64,000 nucleotides of DNA from Siderastrea radians (GCA_964017195.1 OZ024900.1:26496429-26560428); one strand, 5' to 3'; shown: positions 14,600 through 26,989, counted from the stretch's first letter. The notes: generated by a model not told the origin, from the letters alone. Translations and numbers: made by a program.

Positions 14600-16919
14600 T
14601 CATAATGATTTCCATCCGTGTAGTACATTTTGTAGTACAAAACACATTTTGTTCATTATGGAACACTGGAAAATTCGATTTTTTAAAAGTTGCCGGGAAC
14701 AGCTGAAATCACCTGTTTTATGATGACTTCGATATCTGTAGTACATTCTGTAAGTTTCAGCACTTTTTCGACATAAAACGCACTTTCTAGATTGAGTAAC
14801 TAAAAAACTCAAATCTCCAAAAGTTACCGTGAACAGCTGAATTCACCCGTTTTACGGTGATTCGATATCAGTAGTGCATCGTCCAAATTTTAGCGGTATG
14901 GAAACGAAAGCCCATTTTCTCCATCATGGGGCACTAGGAAACTTGATTTTCTGAATGTCCCCGTAAACTGCTCAAGTAACCGGTCTTGGTGATTTGCGTC
15001 CGTGTAGTACATTTCGCAACTTTAGTTCGGTGAGAATTAAAACGCATCTTGTCTATTATGGGTCACTGGAAAACTCGATTTTCCAAAAGTTACTGTAAAC
15101 AACTCAATTCACCCGTTTTACGATGATTTCCATTTCCGTAGTGCATCCTTCAAGGTTTAGCGGCATAGAAACGAAAGCGCGTTTTCTCCATCATGGCTCA
15201 CTGGGAAACTTGATTTCCTGAAAGTTCCCGTAAACTGCTCAAGTAACCGGTCTCATGATGATTTTCATCCGTGTAGTACATTTTGGAAGTTTGGGTCCGG
15301 TAAGACGCAAAACACATTTTGTTTATTATGGAAAACTGGAAAACTCGATTTTTTAAAAGTTGCCGGGAACAGCTGAAATCACCTGTTTTATAAGTTCGAT
15401 GTCTGTTGTACATTCTGTAAGTTTCAACATTTTGTCGACATCCACTTTACGAAGATTTCGATCCCCGAAGTGTATCCTTTACGTTTTAGCGGCATACAAA
15501 GGAAAATGCATTTTCGCCATTATGGGTCACTGTCAAGCTTGATTTTCTGAAAGTTGCCCTAAACTGCTCAAGTAACTGGTTTCATGGTGATTTCCGTCCG
15601 TGTAGTATATTTTTCAAGTTTTGTCCAGTAAGATGGAAATCGCATTTAGTCTATTATGGGTCACTAGGACAGTCGATTTTCCAAAAGTTTCAAGGAACAG
15701 CTGAAATCACCCATTTTATGATGACTTCGATGTCTGTAGTACATTCTGTAAGTTTTAGCGCTGTATCCACATAAAACGCACTCTCTAGACACTGATAAAC
15801 TTGATTTTCCAAACGTTACTGTAAACAGCTTAATTCATCCGCCTTACGAAGATTTCAATCTCGGTAATACATCCTTCACGTTTTAGCGGCATACCAAGGA
15901 AATTGCATTTTCGCCAGTACCGGTCACTGGAAAACTTGAATTTCAAAAAGTTGCCGGGAACAGCTGGAATCACCTGTTTTATGATGACTTCTATGTCTGT
16001 ACTACATTCAGTAAGTTTTATTACTGTATCCACATAAATCGCACTCTCTCGCTTAAGTCACTGGAAAGCTCATTTTTTAAAAAGTGATCTGCGAACAGCT
16101 TAATTCATCGGCTTTACGAAGAATTCAATCTCGGCAATCCGTCCTTCACCTTTCAAACGGCATACAAACGAAAATACATTTACTCTATTATGGGTCAATG
16201 AGAACCTAGATTTCTGAATGTTGCCCTAAACTGCTAAAGTAACCGGTTTTATGCGGATTTCCATCCGTGTAGTACATTTTCCAGGTCTGGTCCTGTAAGA
16301 TGGAAAACGCACTTTCTCTATTATGTGTCACTAGAACGCTCGATTTTCCAAAAGTTGTCGGGAACAGCTAAAATCACCTGTGTTATGATGACTTCGATGT
16401 TTGTAGGACATTCTGTATGTTTTAGTGCTGTATCAACATAAAACACACTCTCTCGATTGAGTCACTGAAAATCTCGATTTTGCAAAGTTACTGTGAACAG
16501 CTCAATTCACCCGTTTTACGATAATTTCGATTTCCGTAGTGCATCCTTTCCTTTTGAACGGCATACAAAGAAAAATGCTTTTTCTCCTTTAGTGGTCACT
16601 AGAAAACTTGATTTTCCAAAAGTTGCCGGGAACAGCTGTAATCGGCTGTTTTATGATAACTTCGATGTCTGTAGTACATTCTGTAAGTCTTAGCGCTGTA
16701 TCGACATAAGACCCACTTTCTAGATTGAGTCAGTGGAAAACTCAATTTTCCAAGCATTACTGTGAACAGCTTAATTCACCCGTTTTACGATGATTTCGAT
16801 TTCCATAGTGCATCCTTCAAGGTTTAGCGGCATAGAAACGAAAGCGCGTTTTCTCCATCATGGTTTACTGGGAGACTTGATTTCCTGAAAGTTCCCATAA
16901 ACTGCTCAAGTAACCGGTC
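14600..16919 (+). repeat. 2320-bp satellite higher-order unit 4 (variant B)
   Basis: Returns to variant B and closely matches unit 2 in the lines compared. Units 2 to 4 therefore continue an A-B-A-B series with a true period of 4640 bp. Confidence 0.93.
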
Positions 16920-17572
16920 TCATAATGATTTCCATCCGTGTAGTACATTTTGTAGTACAAAAGACATTTTGTTCATTATGGAACACTGGAAAATTCGATT
17001 TTTTAAAAGTTGCCGGGAACAGCTGAAATCACCTGTTTTATGATGACTTCGATATCTGTAGTACATTCTGTAAGTTTCAGCACTTTTTCGATATAAAACG
17101 CACTTTCTAGATTGAGTAACTAAAAAACTCAAATCTCCAAAAGTTACTGTGAACAGCTGAATTCCCCCGTTTTACGGTGATTCGATATCACTAGTGCATC
17201 ATCCAAATTTTAGCGGTATGGAAACGAAAGCCCATTTTCTCCATCATGGGGCACTAGGAAACTTGATTTCCTGAATGTCCCCGTAAACTGCTCAAGTAAC
17301 CGGTCTTGGTGATTTGCGTCCGTGTAGTACATTTCGCAACTTTAGTTCGGTGAGAATTAAAACGCATCTTGTCTATTATGGGTCACTGGAAAACTCGATT
17401 TTCCAAAAGTTACTGTAAACAACTCAATTCACCCGTTTTACGATGATTTCCATTTCCGTAGTGCATCCTTCAAGGTTTAGCGGCATAGAAACGAAAGCGC
17501 GTTTTCTCCATCATGGTTTACTGGGAGACTTGATTTCCTGAAAGTTCCCATAAACTGCTCAAGTAACCGGTC
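16920..17572 (+). repeat. Truncated higher-order unit 5 (variant A, 653 bp)
   Basis: Starts as variant A, but after about 590 bases the expected continuation TGGCTCACTGGGAAAC is replaced by TGGTTTACTGGGAGAC, which belongs about 60 bases before a unit start. The switch occurs in shared sequence around 17470-17515 (TAGCGGCATAGAAACGAAAG and following), present at both positions in a unit. This is the footprint expected of an unequal crossover or slipped repair between misaligned monomers. Confidence 0.88.
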
Positions 17573-19895
17573 TCATAATGATTTCCATCCGTGTAGTACA
17601 TTTTGTAGTACAAAACACATTTTGTTCATTATGGAACACTGGAATATTCGATTTATTAAAAGTTGCCGGGAACAGCTGAAATCGCCTGTTTTATGATGAC
17701 CTCGGTATCTGTAGTACATTGTGTAAGTTTCAGCACTTTTTCGACATAAAACGCACTTTCTAGATTGAGTAACTAAAAAACTCAAATCTCCAAAAGTTAC
17801 CGTGAACAGCTGAATTCACCCGTTTTACGGTGATTCGATATCAGTAGTGCATCGTCCAAATTTTAGCGGTATGGAAACGAAAGCCCATTTTCTCCATCAT
17901 GGGGCACTAGGAAACTTGATTTCCTGAATGTCCCCGTAAACTGCTCAAGTAACCGGTCTTGGTGATTTGCGTCCGTGTAGTACATTTCGCAACTTTAGTT
18001 CAGTGAGAATTAAAACGCATCTTGTCTATTATGGGTCACTGGAAAACTCGATTTTCCAAAAGTTACTGTAAACAACTCAATTCACCCGTTTTACGATGAT
18101 TTCCATTTCCGTAGTGCATCCTTCAAGGTTTAGCGGCATAGAAACGAAAGCGCGTTTTCTCCATCATGGCTCACTGGGAAACTTGATTTCCTGAAAGTTC
18201 CCGTAAACTGCTCAAGTAACCGGTCTCATGATGATTTTCATCCGTGTAGTACATTTTGGAAGTTTGGGTCCGGTAAGACGCAAAACACATTTTGTTTATT
18301 ATGGAAAACTGGAAAACTCGATCTTTTAAAAGTTGCCGGGAACAGCTGAAATCACCTGTTTTATAATGAGTTCGATGTCTGTAGTACATTCTGTAAGTTT
18401 CAACATTTTGTCGACATCCACTTTACGAAGATTTCGATCCCCGAAGTGTATCCTTTACGTTTTAGCGACATACAAAGGAAAATGCATTTTCGCCATTATG
18501 GGTCACTGTCAAGCTTGATTTTCTGAAAGTTGCCCTAAACTTCTCAAGTAACTGGTTTCATGGTGATTTCCGTCCGTGTAGTATATTTTTCAAGTTTTGT
18601 CCAGTAAGATGGAAATCGCATTTAGTCTATTATGGGTCACTAGGACAGTCGATTTTCCAAAAGTTTCAAGGAACAGCTGAAATCACCCATTTTATGATGA
18701 CTTCGATGTCTGTAGTACATTCTGTAAGTTTTAGCGCTGTATCCACATAAAACGCACTCTCTAGACACTGATAAACTTGGTTTTCCCAAACGTTACGGTA
18801 AACAGCTTAATTCATCCGCCTTACAAAGATTTCAATCTCGGTAATACATCCTTCACGTTTTAGCGGCATACCAAGGAAATTGCATTTTCGCCAGTACCGG
18901 TCACTGGAAAACTTGAATTTCAAAAAGTTGCCGGGAACAGCTGGAATCACCTGTTTTATGATGACTTCTATGTCTGTACTACATTCAGTAAGTTTTATTA
19001 CTGTACCACATAAATCGCACTCTCTCGCTTAAGTCACTGGAAAGCTCATTTTTTAAAAAGTGATCTGAGAACAGCTTAATTCATCGGCGCTACGAAGAAT
19101 TCAATCTCGGGAATCCGTCCTTCACCTTTCAAACGGCATACAAACGAAAATGCATTTACTCTATTATGGGTCACTGAGAACCTAGATTTCTGAATGTTGC
19201 CCTAAACTGCTAAAGTAACCAGTTTTATGCGGATTTCCATCCGTGTAGTACATTTTCCAGGTCTGGTCCTGTAAGATGGAAAACGCACTTTCTCTATTAT
19301 GTGTCACTAGAACGCTCGATTTTCCAAAAGTTGTCGGGAACAGCTAAAATCACCTGTGTTATGATGACTTCGATGTTTGTAGGACATTCTGTATGTTTTA
19401 GTGCTGTATCAACATAAAACACACTCTCTCGATTGAGTCACTGAAAATCTCGATGTTGCAAAGTTACTGTGAACAGCTCAATTCACCCGTTTTACGATGA
19501 TTTCGATTTCCGTAGTGCATCCTTTCCTTTTGAACGGCATACAAAGGAAAATGCTTTTTCTCCTTTAGTGGTCACTGGAAAACTTGATTTCCCAAAAGTT
19601 GCCGGGAACAGCTGTAATCGGCTGTTTTATGATAACTTCGATGTCTGTAGTACATTCTGTAAGTCTTAGCGCTGTATCGACATAAGACCCACTTTCTAGA
19701 TTGAGTCAGTGGAAAACTCAATTTTCCAAGCATTACTGTGAACAGCTTAATTCACCCGTTTTACGATGATTTCGATTTCCGTAGTGCATCCTTCAAGGTT
19801 TAGCGGCATAGAAACGAAAGCGCGTTTTCTCCATCATGGTTTACTGGGAGACTTGATTTCCTGAAAGTTTCCATAAACTGCTCAAGTAGCCGGTC
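17573..19895 (+). repeat. Higher-order unit 6 (variant B-like, 2323 bp)
   Basis: Follows the truncated unit. It has the variant B marker AACACATTTT but carries private changes not in units 1-4: TATAATGAGTTCG where units 1-4 have TATAAGTTCG (+3 bases), CTAAACTTCTCAAG instead of CTAAACTGCTCAAG, and TGTACCACATAAAT. It shares these features with unit 7 rather than with units 1-4, marking a second, slightly older amplification group. Confidence 0.9.
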
Positions 19896-21374
19896 TCATA
19901 ATGATTTCCATCCGTGTAGTACATTTTGTAGTACAAAACACATTTTGTTCATTATGGAACACTGGAAAATTCGATTTTTTAAAAGTTGCCGGGAACAGCT
20001 GAAATCACCTGTTTTATGATGACTTCGATATCTGTAGTACATTCTGTAAGTTTCAGCACTTTTTCGACATAAAACGCACTTTCTAGATTGAGTAACTAAA
20101 AAACTCAAATCTCCAAAAGTTACCGTGAACAGCTGAATTCACCCGTTTTACGGTGATTCGATATCAGTAGTGCATCGTCCAAATTTTAGCGGTATGGAAA
20201 CGAAAGCCCATTTTCTCCATCATGGGGCACTAGGAAACTTGATTTCCTGAATGTCCCCGTAAACTGCTCAAGTAACCGGTCTTGGTGATTTGCGTCCGTG
20301 TAGTACATTTCGCAACTTTAGTTCGGTGAGAATTAAAACGCATCTTGTCTATTATGGGTCACTGGAAAACTCGATTTTCCAAAAGTTACTGTAAACAACT
20401 CAATTCACCCGTTTTACGATGATTTCCATTTCCGTAGTGCATCCTTCAAGGTTTAGCGGCATAGAAACGAAAGCGCGTTTTCTCCATCATGGCTCACTGG
20501 GAAACTTGATTTCCTGAAAGTTCCCGTAAACTGCTCAAGTAACCGGTCTCATGATGATTTTCATCCGTGTAGTACATTTTGGAAGTTTGGGTCCGGTAAG
20601 ACGCAAAACACATTTTGTTTATTATGGAAAACTGGAAAACTCGATTTTTTAAAAGTTGCCGGGAACAGCTGAAATCACCTGTTTTATAATGAGTTCGATG
20701 TCTGTAGTACATTCTGTAAGTTTCAACATTTTGTCGACATCCACTTTACGAAGATTTCGATCCCCGAAGTGTATCCTTTACGTTTTAGCGGCATACAAAG
20801 GGAAATGCATTTTCGCCATTATGGGTCACTGTCAAGCTTGATTTTCTGAAAGTTGCCCTAAACTTCTCAAGTAACTGGTTTCATGGTGATTTCCGTCCGT
20901 GTAGTATATTTTTCAAGTTTTGTCCAGTAAGATGGAAATCGCATTTAGTCTATTATGGGTCACTAGGACAGTCGATTTTCCAAAAGTTTCAAGGAACAGC
21001 TGAAATCACCCGTTTTATGATGACTTCGATGTCTGTAGTACATTCTGTAAGTTTTAGCGCTGTATCCACATAAAACGCACTCTCTAGACACTGATAAACT
21101 TGATTTTCCAAACGTTACTGTAAACAGCTTAATTCATCCGCCTTACGAAGATTTCAATCTCGGCAATCCGTCCTTCACCTTTCAAACGGCATACAAACGA
21201 AAATGCATTTACTCTATTATGTACTCTATTATGGGTCACTGAGAACCTAGATTTCTCAATGTTGCCCTAAACTGCTAAAGTAACCGGTTTTATACGGATT
21301 TCCATCCGTGTAGTACATTTTCCAGGTCTGGTCCTGTAAGATGGAAAACGCACTTTCTCTATTATATGTCACTA
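19896..21374 (+). repeat. Higher-order unit 7, internally shortened
   Basis: Matches unit 6 closely to about 21165, then jumps from ATTTCAATCTCGG directly to CAATCCGTCC. This skips about 270 bases, or two monomers, present in unit 6. A small tandem slip, TACTCTATTATG repeated, follows near 21210-21235. After about 21374 the array passes into a different, duplicated 719-bp segment. Confidence 0.85.
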
Positions 21375-21751
21375 GAACGCTCGATTTTCCAAAAGTTGTC
21401 GGGAACAGCTAAAATCACCTGTGTTATGATGACTTCGATGTTTGTAGGACATTCTGTAAGTTTTAGTGCTGTATCAACATAAAACACGCTCTCTCGATTG
21501 AGTCACTGAAAATCTCGATTTTGCAAAGTTACTGCGAACAGCTCAATTCACCCGTTTTACGATGATTTCGATTTCCGTAGTGCATCCTTTCCTTTTGAAC
21601 GGCATACAAAGGAAAATGCTTTTTCTCCTGTAGTGGTCACTGGAAAACTTGATTTTCCAAAAATTGCTGGGAACAGCTGTAATCGGCTGTTTTATGATAA
21701 CTTCGATGTCTGTAGTACATTCTGTAAGTCAGCGCTGTATCGACATAAGAC

Positions 21752-21794
21752 TAGCCTCCCACGCAGTCGTTTTTAGGAGAGTCGTATTTCACTA
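21752..21794. mobile_element. 43-bp insertion with 9-bp target duplication (first copy)
   Basis: A 43-bp non-satellite sequence beginning TAGCCTCCCACGCAG interrupts a class b monomer and is flanked by the direct repeat ACATAAGAC (21743-21751 and 21795-21803). It is far too short to code. It is probably the residue of a short repetitive element; I cannot assign a family. Confidence 0.65.
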
Positions 21795-22470
21795 ACATAA
21801 GACCCACTTTCTACATTGAGTCAGTGGAAAACTCAATTTTTCAAACGTTACTGTGAACAGCTTAATTCATCCGCTTTACGAAGGTTGCGATCTCCGAAGT
21901 GCATGGTTTATGTTTTAGCGGCATAGAATGGAAAATGCATTTTCCCTTTATGGATCACTGAGAAGTTTGATTTTCTGAAAATTACCCTGAACTGCTCAAG
22001 TAACTAGTTTTATGGTGATTCCATTCGTGTAGTAAGTTTTGAAGGTGTGGACTGGTAAGACGCAAAACGCACTATGTCTATCATGGGTCACTCAAACGCT
22101 CGATTTTCCAAAAGTTGTCGGGAACAGCTAAAATCACCTGTGTTATGATGACTTCGATGTTTGTAGGACATTCTGTAAGTTTTAGTGCTGTATCAACATA
22201 AAACACACTCTCTCGATTGAGTCACTGAAAATCTCGATTTTGCAAAGTTACTGCGAACAGCTCAATTCACCCGTTTTACGATGATTTCGATTTCCGTAGT
22301 GCATCCTTTCCTTTTGAACGGCATACAAAGGAAAATGCTTTTTCTCCTGTAGTGGTCACTGGAAAACTTGATTTTCCAAAAGTTGCCGGGAACAGCTGTT
22401 ATCGGCTGTTTTATGATAACTTCGATGTCTGTAGTACATTCTGTAAGTCAGCGCTGTATCAACATAAGAC

Positions 22471-22513
22471 TAACCTCCCACGCAGTCGTTTTTAGGAGAG
22501 TCGTATTTCACTA
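22471..22513. mobile_element. 43-bp insertion with 9-bp target duplication (second copy)
   Basis: Same insertion at the same satellite position as the one 719 bases upstream, with flanking ACATAAGAC at 22462-22470 and 22514-22522. It begins TAACCTCCC instead of TAGCCTCCC. It arose by tandem duplication of the surrounding segment and not by a second insertion. Confidence 0.65.
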
Positions 22514-22812
22514 ACATAAGACCCACTTTCTACATTGAGTCAGTGGAAAACTCAATTTTTCAAACGTTACTGTGAACAGCTTAATTCATCCGCTTTACGA
22601 AGGTTGCGATCTCCGAAGTGCATCTTTTATGTTTTAGCGGCATAGAATGGAAAATGCGTTTTCCCTTTATGGATCACTGAAAGTTTGATTTTCTGAAAAT
22701 TACCCTGAACTGCTCAAGTAACTAGTTTTATGGTGATTCCATTCGTGTAGTAAGTTTTGAAGGTGTGGACTGGTAAGACGCAAAACGCACTTTGTCTATC
22801 ATGGGTCACTCA

Positions 22813-24985
22813 AACGCTCGATTTTCCAAAAGTTGTCGGGAACAGCTCAAATCACCTGTTTTATGATGACTTTGATGTCTTTAGTACATTCTGTAAGTGT
22901 TAGCGCTGTATCGAGATAACAGGCACTTTCTAGGTTGAGTCACTAGAAAACTCAAGTTTTCAAAAGTTAGTGTGAACATATTAGTTTATCTGCTTTAATA
23001 AGATTTCAATGCCCGTAATACATCCTTCATATTTTAGCGTTATTTCAAGGAAAATGCATTTGCTCCATGATGGGTCGCTAGAAAACGATTTTCCAAAAGT
23101 TGTCGGGAACAGCTCAAATCTCCGGTTTTATGATGACTTCGATGTCTGTAGTACATTCCGATGTTTGTAGTACATTGTCTGTAGTACATTCCAAGTTTTG
23201 CACTGTATCAACATAAAACGCACTTTCTAGATTGAGTCACTGGAAAGTTCAATTTTCGAAAAGTTACTGTGAACAGCTTAACTCAACCGCTTTACGAAGA
23301 TTTCAACCTCCGTAATGCATCCTTCACGTTTTAGCGGCCTACAAAGGAAAATCGGCTTTCTGCACGTTAGGTCACTGGAAAACCTGATTTTCCTAAATTT
23401 GTTGGGAAAAGCTGAAATCACCTGTTTTATGATGACTTCGATCTCTGTAGTACATTCTGTAAGTCTCAGTGCTCTGTCGACATAAAACGGACTTTCTAGA
23501 TTGAGTCACTGGAAAACTCGATTTTCCAAAAGTTTCTGTGAACAGCTTAATTCATCTGCTTTACGAAGATTTCGATCTCCAAAGTGCGTCCTTTACGTTT
23601 TAGGGGCATACAAAGAAAAAAGCCTTTTCCCCATTATGGGTCACTGAGAAGCTTGATTTTCTAAAAGTTGCACTAAACTGCTAAACTAACCGAATTTATG
23701 GTGATTTCCATCCGTGTAGTACATTTTGCAGCTTTGGTCCTGTAGGACGCAAAACGCACAATGTCTATTATGGGTCACTAGAACGCTCGATTTTCCAAAA
23801 GTTGTCGGGAACAACTAAAATCACCTGTGTTACGATGACTTTGATGTCTGTAGTACATTCTCTATCAGCATAAAACGCACTTTGTAGATTGAGTCGCTGG
23901 AAAGTTCAATTTCCCTAAAGTTACTTTGAACAGCTTAATTCATCCGCTTTACGAAGTGTCCGAATCTCCGAAGTGTATCCTTTACGCTTTAGCGGCATAC
24001 AGAGGAAAATGCATTTCGCCATTATGGATCACTGTGAACCTTGATTTTCTGAAAGTTGCCCTTAACTGCTCAAGTAACCGGTTTTATGCTTATTTTTATC
24101 CGTGCAGTACATTTTGCAAGTTTGGTCCGGTAAGACGCAAATCGCATTTCGTCTATTATGAGTCACTCGAACAGTCGATTTTCCAAAGTTGCAAGGAACA
24201 TTCTGTAAGTTTAAGCGCTATATCGACATAAAACGCACTCTCAAGACTGAGTCACTAAAAAGCTCGATTTTCTAAAAGTTACTGTGAACAGCTCAACTCA
24301 CCCGAAAGCCAATGTCTCCATCATGGGTCAATGGGAAACTTGATTTACTGAAAGTTTCTGTAAACTGCTCAAGTAACCGGTTTTATGGTGCTTTCCATCC
24401 GTGTAGTACATTCATTAAGATTGGTCTGGTAAGACGCAAAACACGTTGTGTCTATTATGGGTCGCTAAAACACTCGATTCTCCAAAAGTTACTGTGAACA
24501 GCTGTATTGATCTGCTTTACGAAGACTTCAATCTGCGAAATCCATCCTTCACGTTTTAGCGGCATACAAAGGAAAATGCATTTTCGTCATTATAGGTTAG
24601 TGGAAAACTTGATTTTCCAAATGTTAACGGGAACAGCTGAAATCCCCCGTTTTATGACGACTTCGATGTCTGTAGTACATTGTGTAAGTTTTAGCGCTAT
24701 ATCGACATATAACGCAGTTTCTAGATTGAGTCACTAGAAAAATCAATTTTTCGAAAGTTACCTTAAACAGCTTAATTCATCTGCTTTACGAATACTTCAA
24801 TCTCCGTAATGCATCCTTCACCTTTTAGTTGTATACAAAGGAAAATGTATTTTCTCCATTATGGGTTACAGAAAAACCTGATTTTCCATAAGTTGTCGGG
24901 AACAGCTGAAATCACCTGTTTTATGATGAATTGGATGTTTGTAGTACATTTTGTAAGTTTTGCACTGTATTGACAACTTAAGACA
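22813..24985 (+). repeat. 134-bp satellite, diverged, right flank before polarity switch
   Basis: Diverged a/b/c monomers in forward orientation. The last ~1 kb resembles 60.7-61.1 kb, which precedes the equivalent polarity switch of block copy III. Short partial duplications occur, such as GTCTGTAGTACATTCC repeated near 23145-23190. Confidence 0.9.
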
Positions 24986-25029
24986 ACTTAAGTAAAATCC
25001 CTACAGACCTGAAAACGTATTTTCTACAT

Positions 25030-25915
25030 TTTCTAAAAACTGCCGTTTACTCATCTCAGACAAAGTTCTTTGCGTCGTACACGGCTGGAACTTTAAGGCA
25101 TCGCAATCATCATAAGGGCAGGTGTTAAAAGCTCTTCACGCCAACTTTCTAAAAATGCTGTTTTTCAGTGCGCCATAAAAGACTAAACGCATTTTCCGTG
25201 ATTTGGGACTTAAAGACATAGAATGTACTACAGACATGGAAGTCAAAATTAAACAAGTCATTAGAGCTGTTTACGGCAACGTGCGGAAAATAGACTTTTC
25301 CAGTGTCTCATATTGTAGAAAATGCGCTTTATGTCGGTACATCCCCCTAACTTGTAGAATTTACTAAAGACGTCAAAATCATCATAAAGCAAAAGAATTG
25401 GGCTGTTTCCGGCAACTTTTAGGAAATCACGTTTCCTGGTTAAAGGTAATGGCGAAAAGTCGTTTTCCTTTGGGGAAGGCGAAAACTTAGAGGATGTACT
25501 ACGCACACAAAAATCATTGAAAAACCGGGGGATTTAAAGGGTTTCGGACAAATTTCGGAAAATCAATATTTTCCAGTGAGTCATTATCTAGAAAGTGCAT
25601 TTTATGTCGGTACAGCGCAACAAATTACAGAATGCAGTACGGCCGTGGAATTCATAACGCAAGAGATGGACATGGGAATCATCGTAAATCAAGAGAATTG
25701 ACCTCTTCACAGGAAGTTTTTGAAAATTGAGTTTTCCAGTGACTCAGCATGGACAAAATGTAAGTTGCGTCGTACATTACTTAGACTTGAACATCACAAT
25801 CGTACTAAAACAGCTGATAAAAGCAGTTCGCTGCAACTTTCGGAAAATCGAATTTTTCAGTGCGCCGTAATGGACAAAACGCGTTGTGTCTCATACCAGG
25901 ATAAATTATGCAGAA
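25030..25915 (-). repeat. 134-bp satellite in reverse orientation (left border, block copy I)
   Basis: The satellite continues as its reverse complement. Class b landmarks read reversed, for example GTACTACAGACATGGAAGTC and TTTATGTCGGTACA. The switch sits near 24985-25030 in the non-repetitive joint GACAACTTAAG...CCTACAGACC. In this copy the 11 bases ACAACTTAAG(A) are tandemly doubled; at 61080 they occur once. Monomers are diverged. Confidence 0.88.
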
Positions 25916-26284
25916 TACACTAAGAGAGTATATCATGCAGACTTAAATTGCCAACTCCAAGCCATCATCCTCATCAGCCGTTGCCCAGGAAGTGTTGTAG
26001 ATTCGCGGCTATCTACGGGACTACAGTTCCTGCGCCGCCAGTGGAAGATGCCACTACGTGATGCCTTTCCAGGCGTTGTAGCAGCAACCATGGAGAATAC
26101 AAAGGGCGTCCCAAGGAGCGCACCTCAAAAATCTATGCTGTATATTAATAGTGTCTCAGTTCTCTGCCAGGTGCAGTTTCAGCGGGGTAATACACAAACA
26201 GCATCCTTGGTCAATACAAGCTGAGTTGCATGAAGCACTACGTGATGATTGCGGTGGAACTTGATGACTTGGTTAGGTTCTTCC
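25916..26284. other. Unassigned segment shared by block copies I and III
   Basis: Non-satellite sequence, repeated almost base for base at about 62120-62536. A plus-strand frame (25886-26224) is open in copy I but the matching frame in copy III ends differently, so coding is not supported. It lies directly 3' (on the minus strand) of the reverse-transcriptase remnant and may be that element's 3' region. Confidence 0.4.
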
Positions 26285-26626
26285 TTAGCTGGTCTTTGTG
26301 ATGTCGAGAAACTTGATGTCGAGAACCTGTGTGATGTTGAGAACCGTCAACACTAAGTTGTGTCTCCAAGTGTACTTCTGCAGTGAGCTATCACAAGCTG
26401 CTAACAAAAGCTCTAAGGTGGCACGTGTTTTAATACAAGCACGGCAAGTGTCGCCGTCGATGATGGCCCATTGTTTAAGGTTTGTTGTTGTAGGGAGGAG
26501 GTCATCGATCGATCTGAGGAGGAAACTGATTTGCGATAGCTCGATGAAAGCAAGGGTTAGGCAGCTGATGTTTTTACTGTTCCGACTCTTCCCAGCACGA
26601 CCAAGCACACTGTTTAGCAAATCCAA
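26285..26626 (-). pseudogene. LINE-type reverse transcriptase C-terminal remnant (copy I)
   Basis: A minus-strand frame of 113 residues contains LLPTTTNLKQW, then C..C (DTCRACIKT), then AACDSS and YTWRHNLVL. The pattern NL..W.....C..C....TL.H.L..C......Y.WRH..VL is the cysteine/histidine region found after the reverse-transcriptase domain in many invertebrate non-LTR-type elements. In copy I the expected histidine of TL.H is replaced (TLELLLAAC), whereas copy III keeps TLDHALAAC. No RT catalytic motif is present; it is a short dead 3' fragment between reversed satellite and the Polinton-like remnants. Confidence 0.6.
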
Positions 26627-26985
26627 CAGCTGTAGCTGACCTTCTTTCCTTATCGATAGCCCGAACCTTCTCGATGATCATCCCACGGCGGCCTCTTGAT
26701 TTCTGTGCGGAAAACCAGCAATGTTCAGCTGTTTACGGGAACGTGCTGAATATCGACTTTTCCAATGAGCCTTGGCTAGCAGCAAAAGCGAAACAGTCAG
26801 TGGCACGATTAAAAAAACATACGTGTTGATCTTTACCCACCTGGAAGCCTGTCATATGAGCAAAGTGTTGGTTCCTTAAGAACAAATCAGAATGAGACCT
26901 CACTTTCATTAGTTAGATCCCGTTCTCAGTAGGGTGGCTTTGCATAGGAGCTTACACAAGATAACATCAAGATCCCATTTTATCT
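26627..26985. other. Linker with a reversed satellite scrap, before the F54H12.2-like pseudogene
   Basis: Contains one partial reversed satellite monomer near 26724-26775 (AGCTGTTTACGGGAACGTGC, then ATCGACTTTTCC), then unique sequence matching 62890-63240 (copy III) and, from 26876, also 41621 onward (copy II). Copy I lacks about 70 bases present in II and III after CATTTTATCTC near 26985. No gene seen. Confidence 0.6.
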
Positions 26986-26989
26986 CCCA

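Larger units (their letters stand above)
21375..22812 (+). repeat. Two tandem 719-bp satellite segments carrying the same insertion
   Basis: The segments 21375-22093 and 22094-22812 repeat the same monomers and the same 43-bp foreign insertion, offset by 719 bases. They differ by scattered substitutions and one short deletion (ATCACTGAGAAG against ATCACTGAAAG). The shared insertion shows the duplication came after it. Confidence 0.85.

Noticed and set aside
7640..21374. Regular repeats considered as a CRISPR-like array
   Set aside because: There is no repeat/spacer alternation: the whole 134-bp monomer repeats with diverged classes, and the setting is eukaryotic.
1..25000. Dozens of 60-100-codon open frames recurring on both strands in the satellite
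   Set aside because: They repeat only because the DNA repeats, lie on both strands over the same bases, start at arbitrary monomer positions and share no domain. They are satellite artefacts.
25886..26224. 112-codon plus-strand frame as a real gene
   Set aside because: It begins inside reversed satellite, and the copy III equivalent is disrupted near 62350; no recognisable domain.
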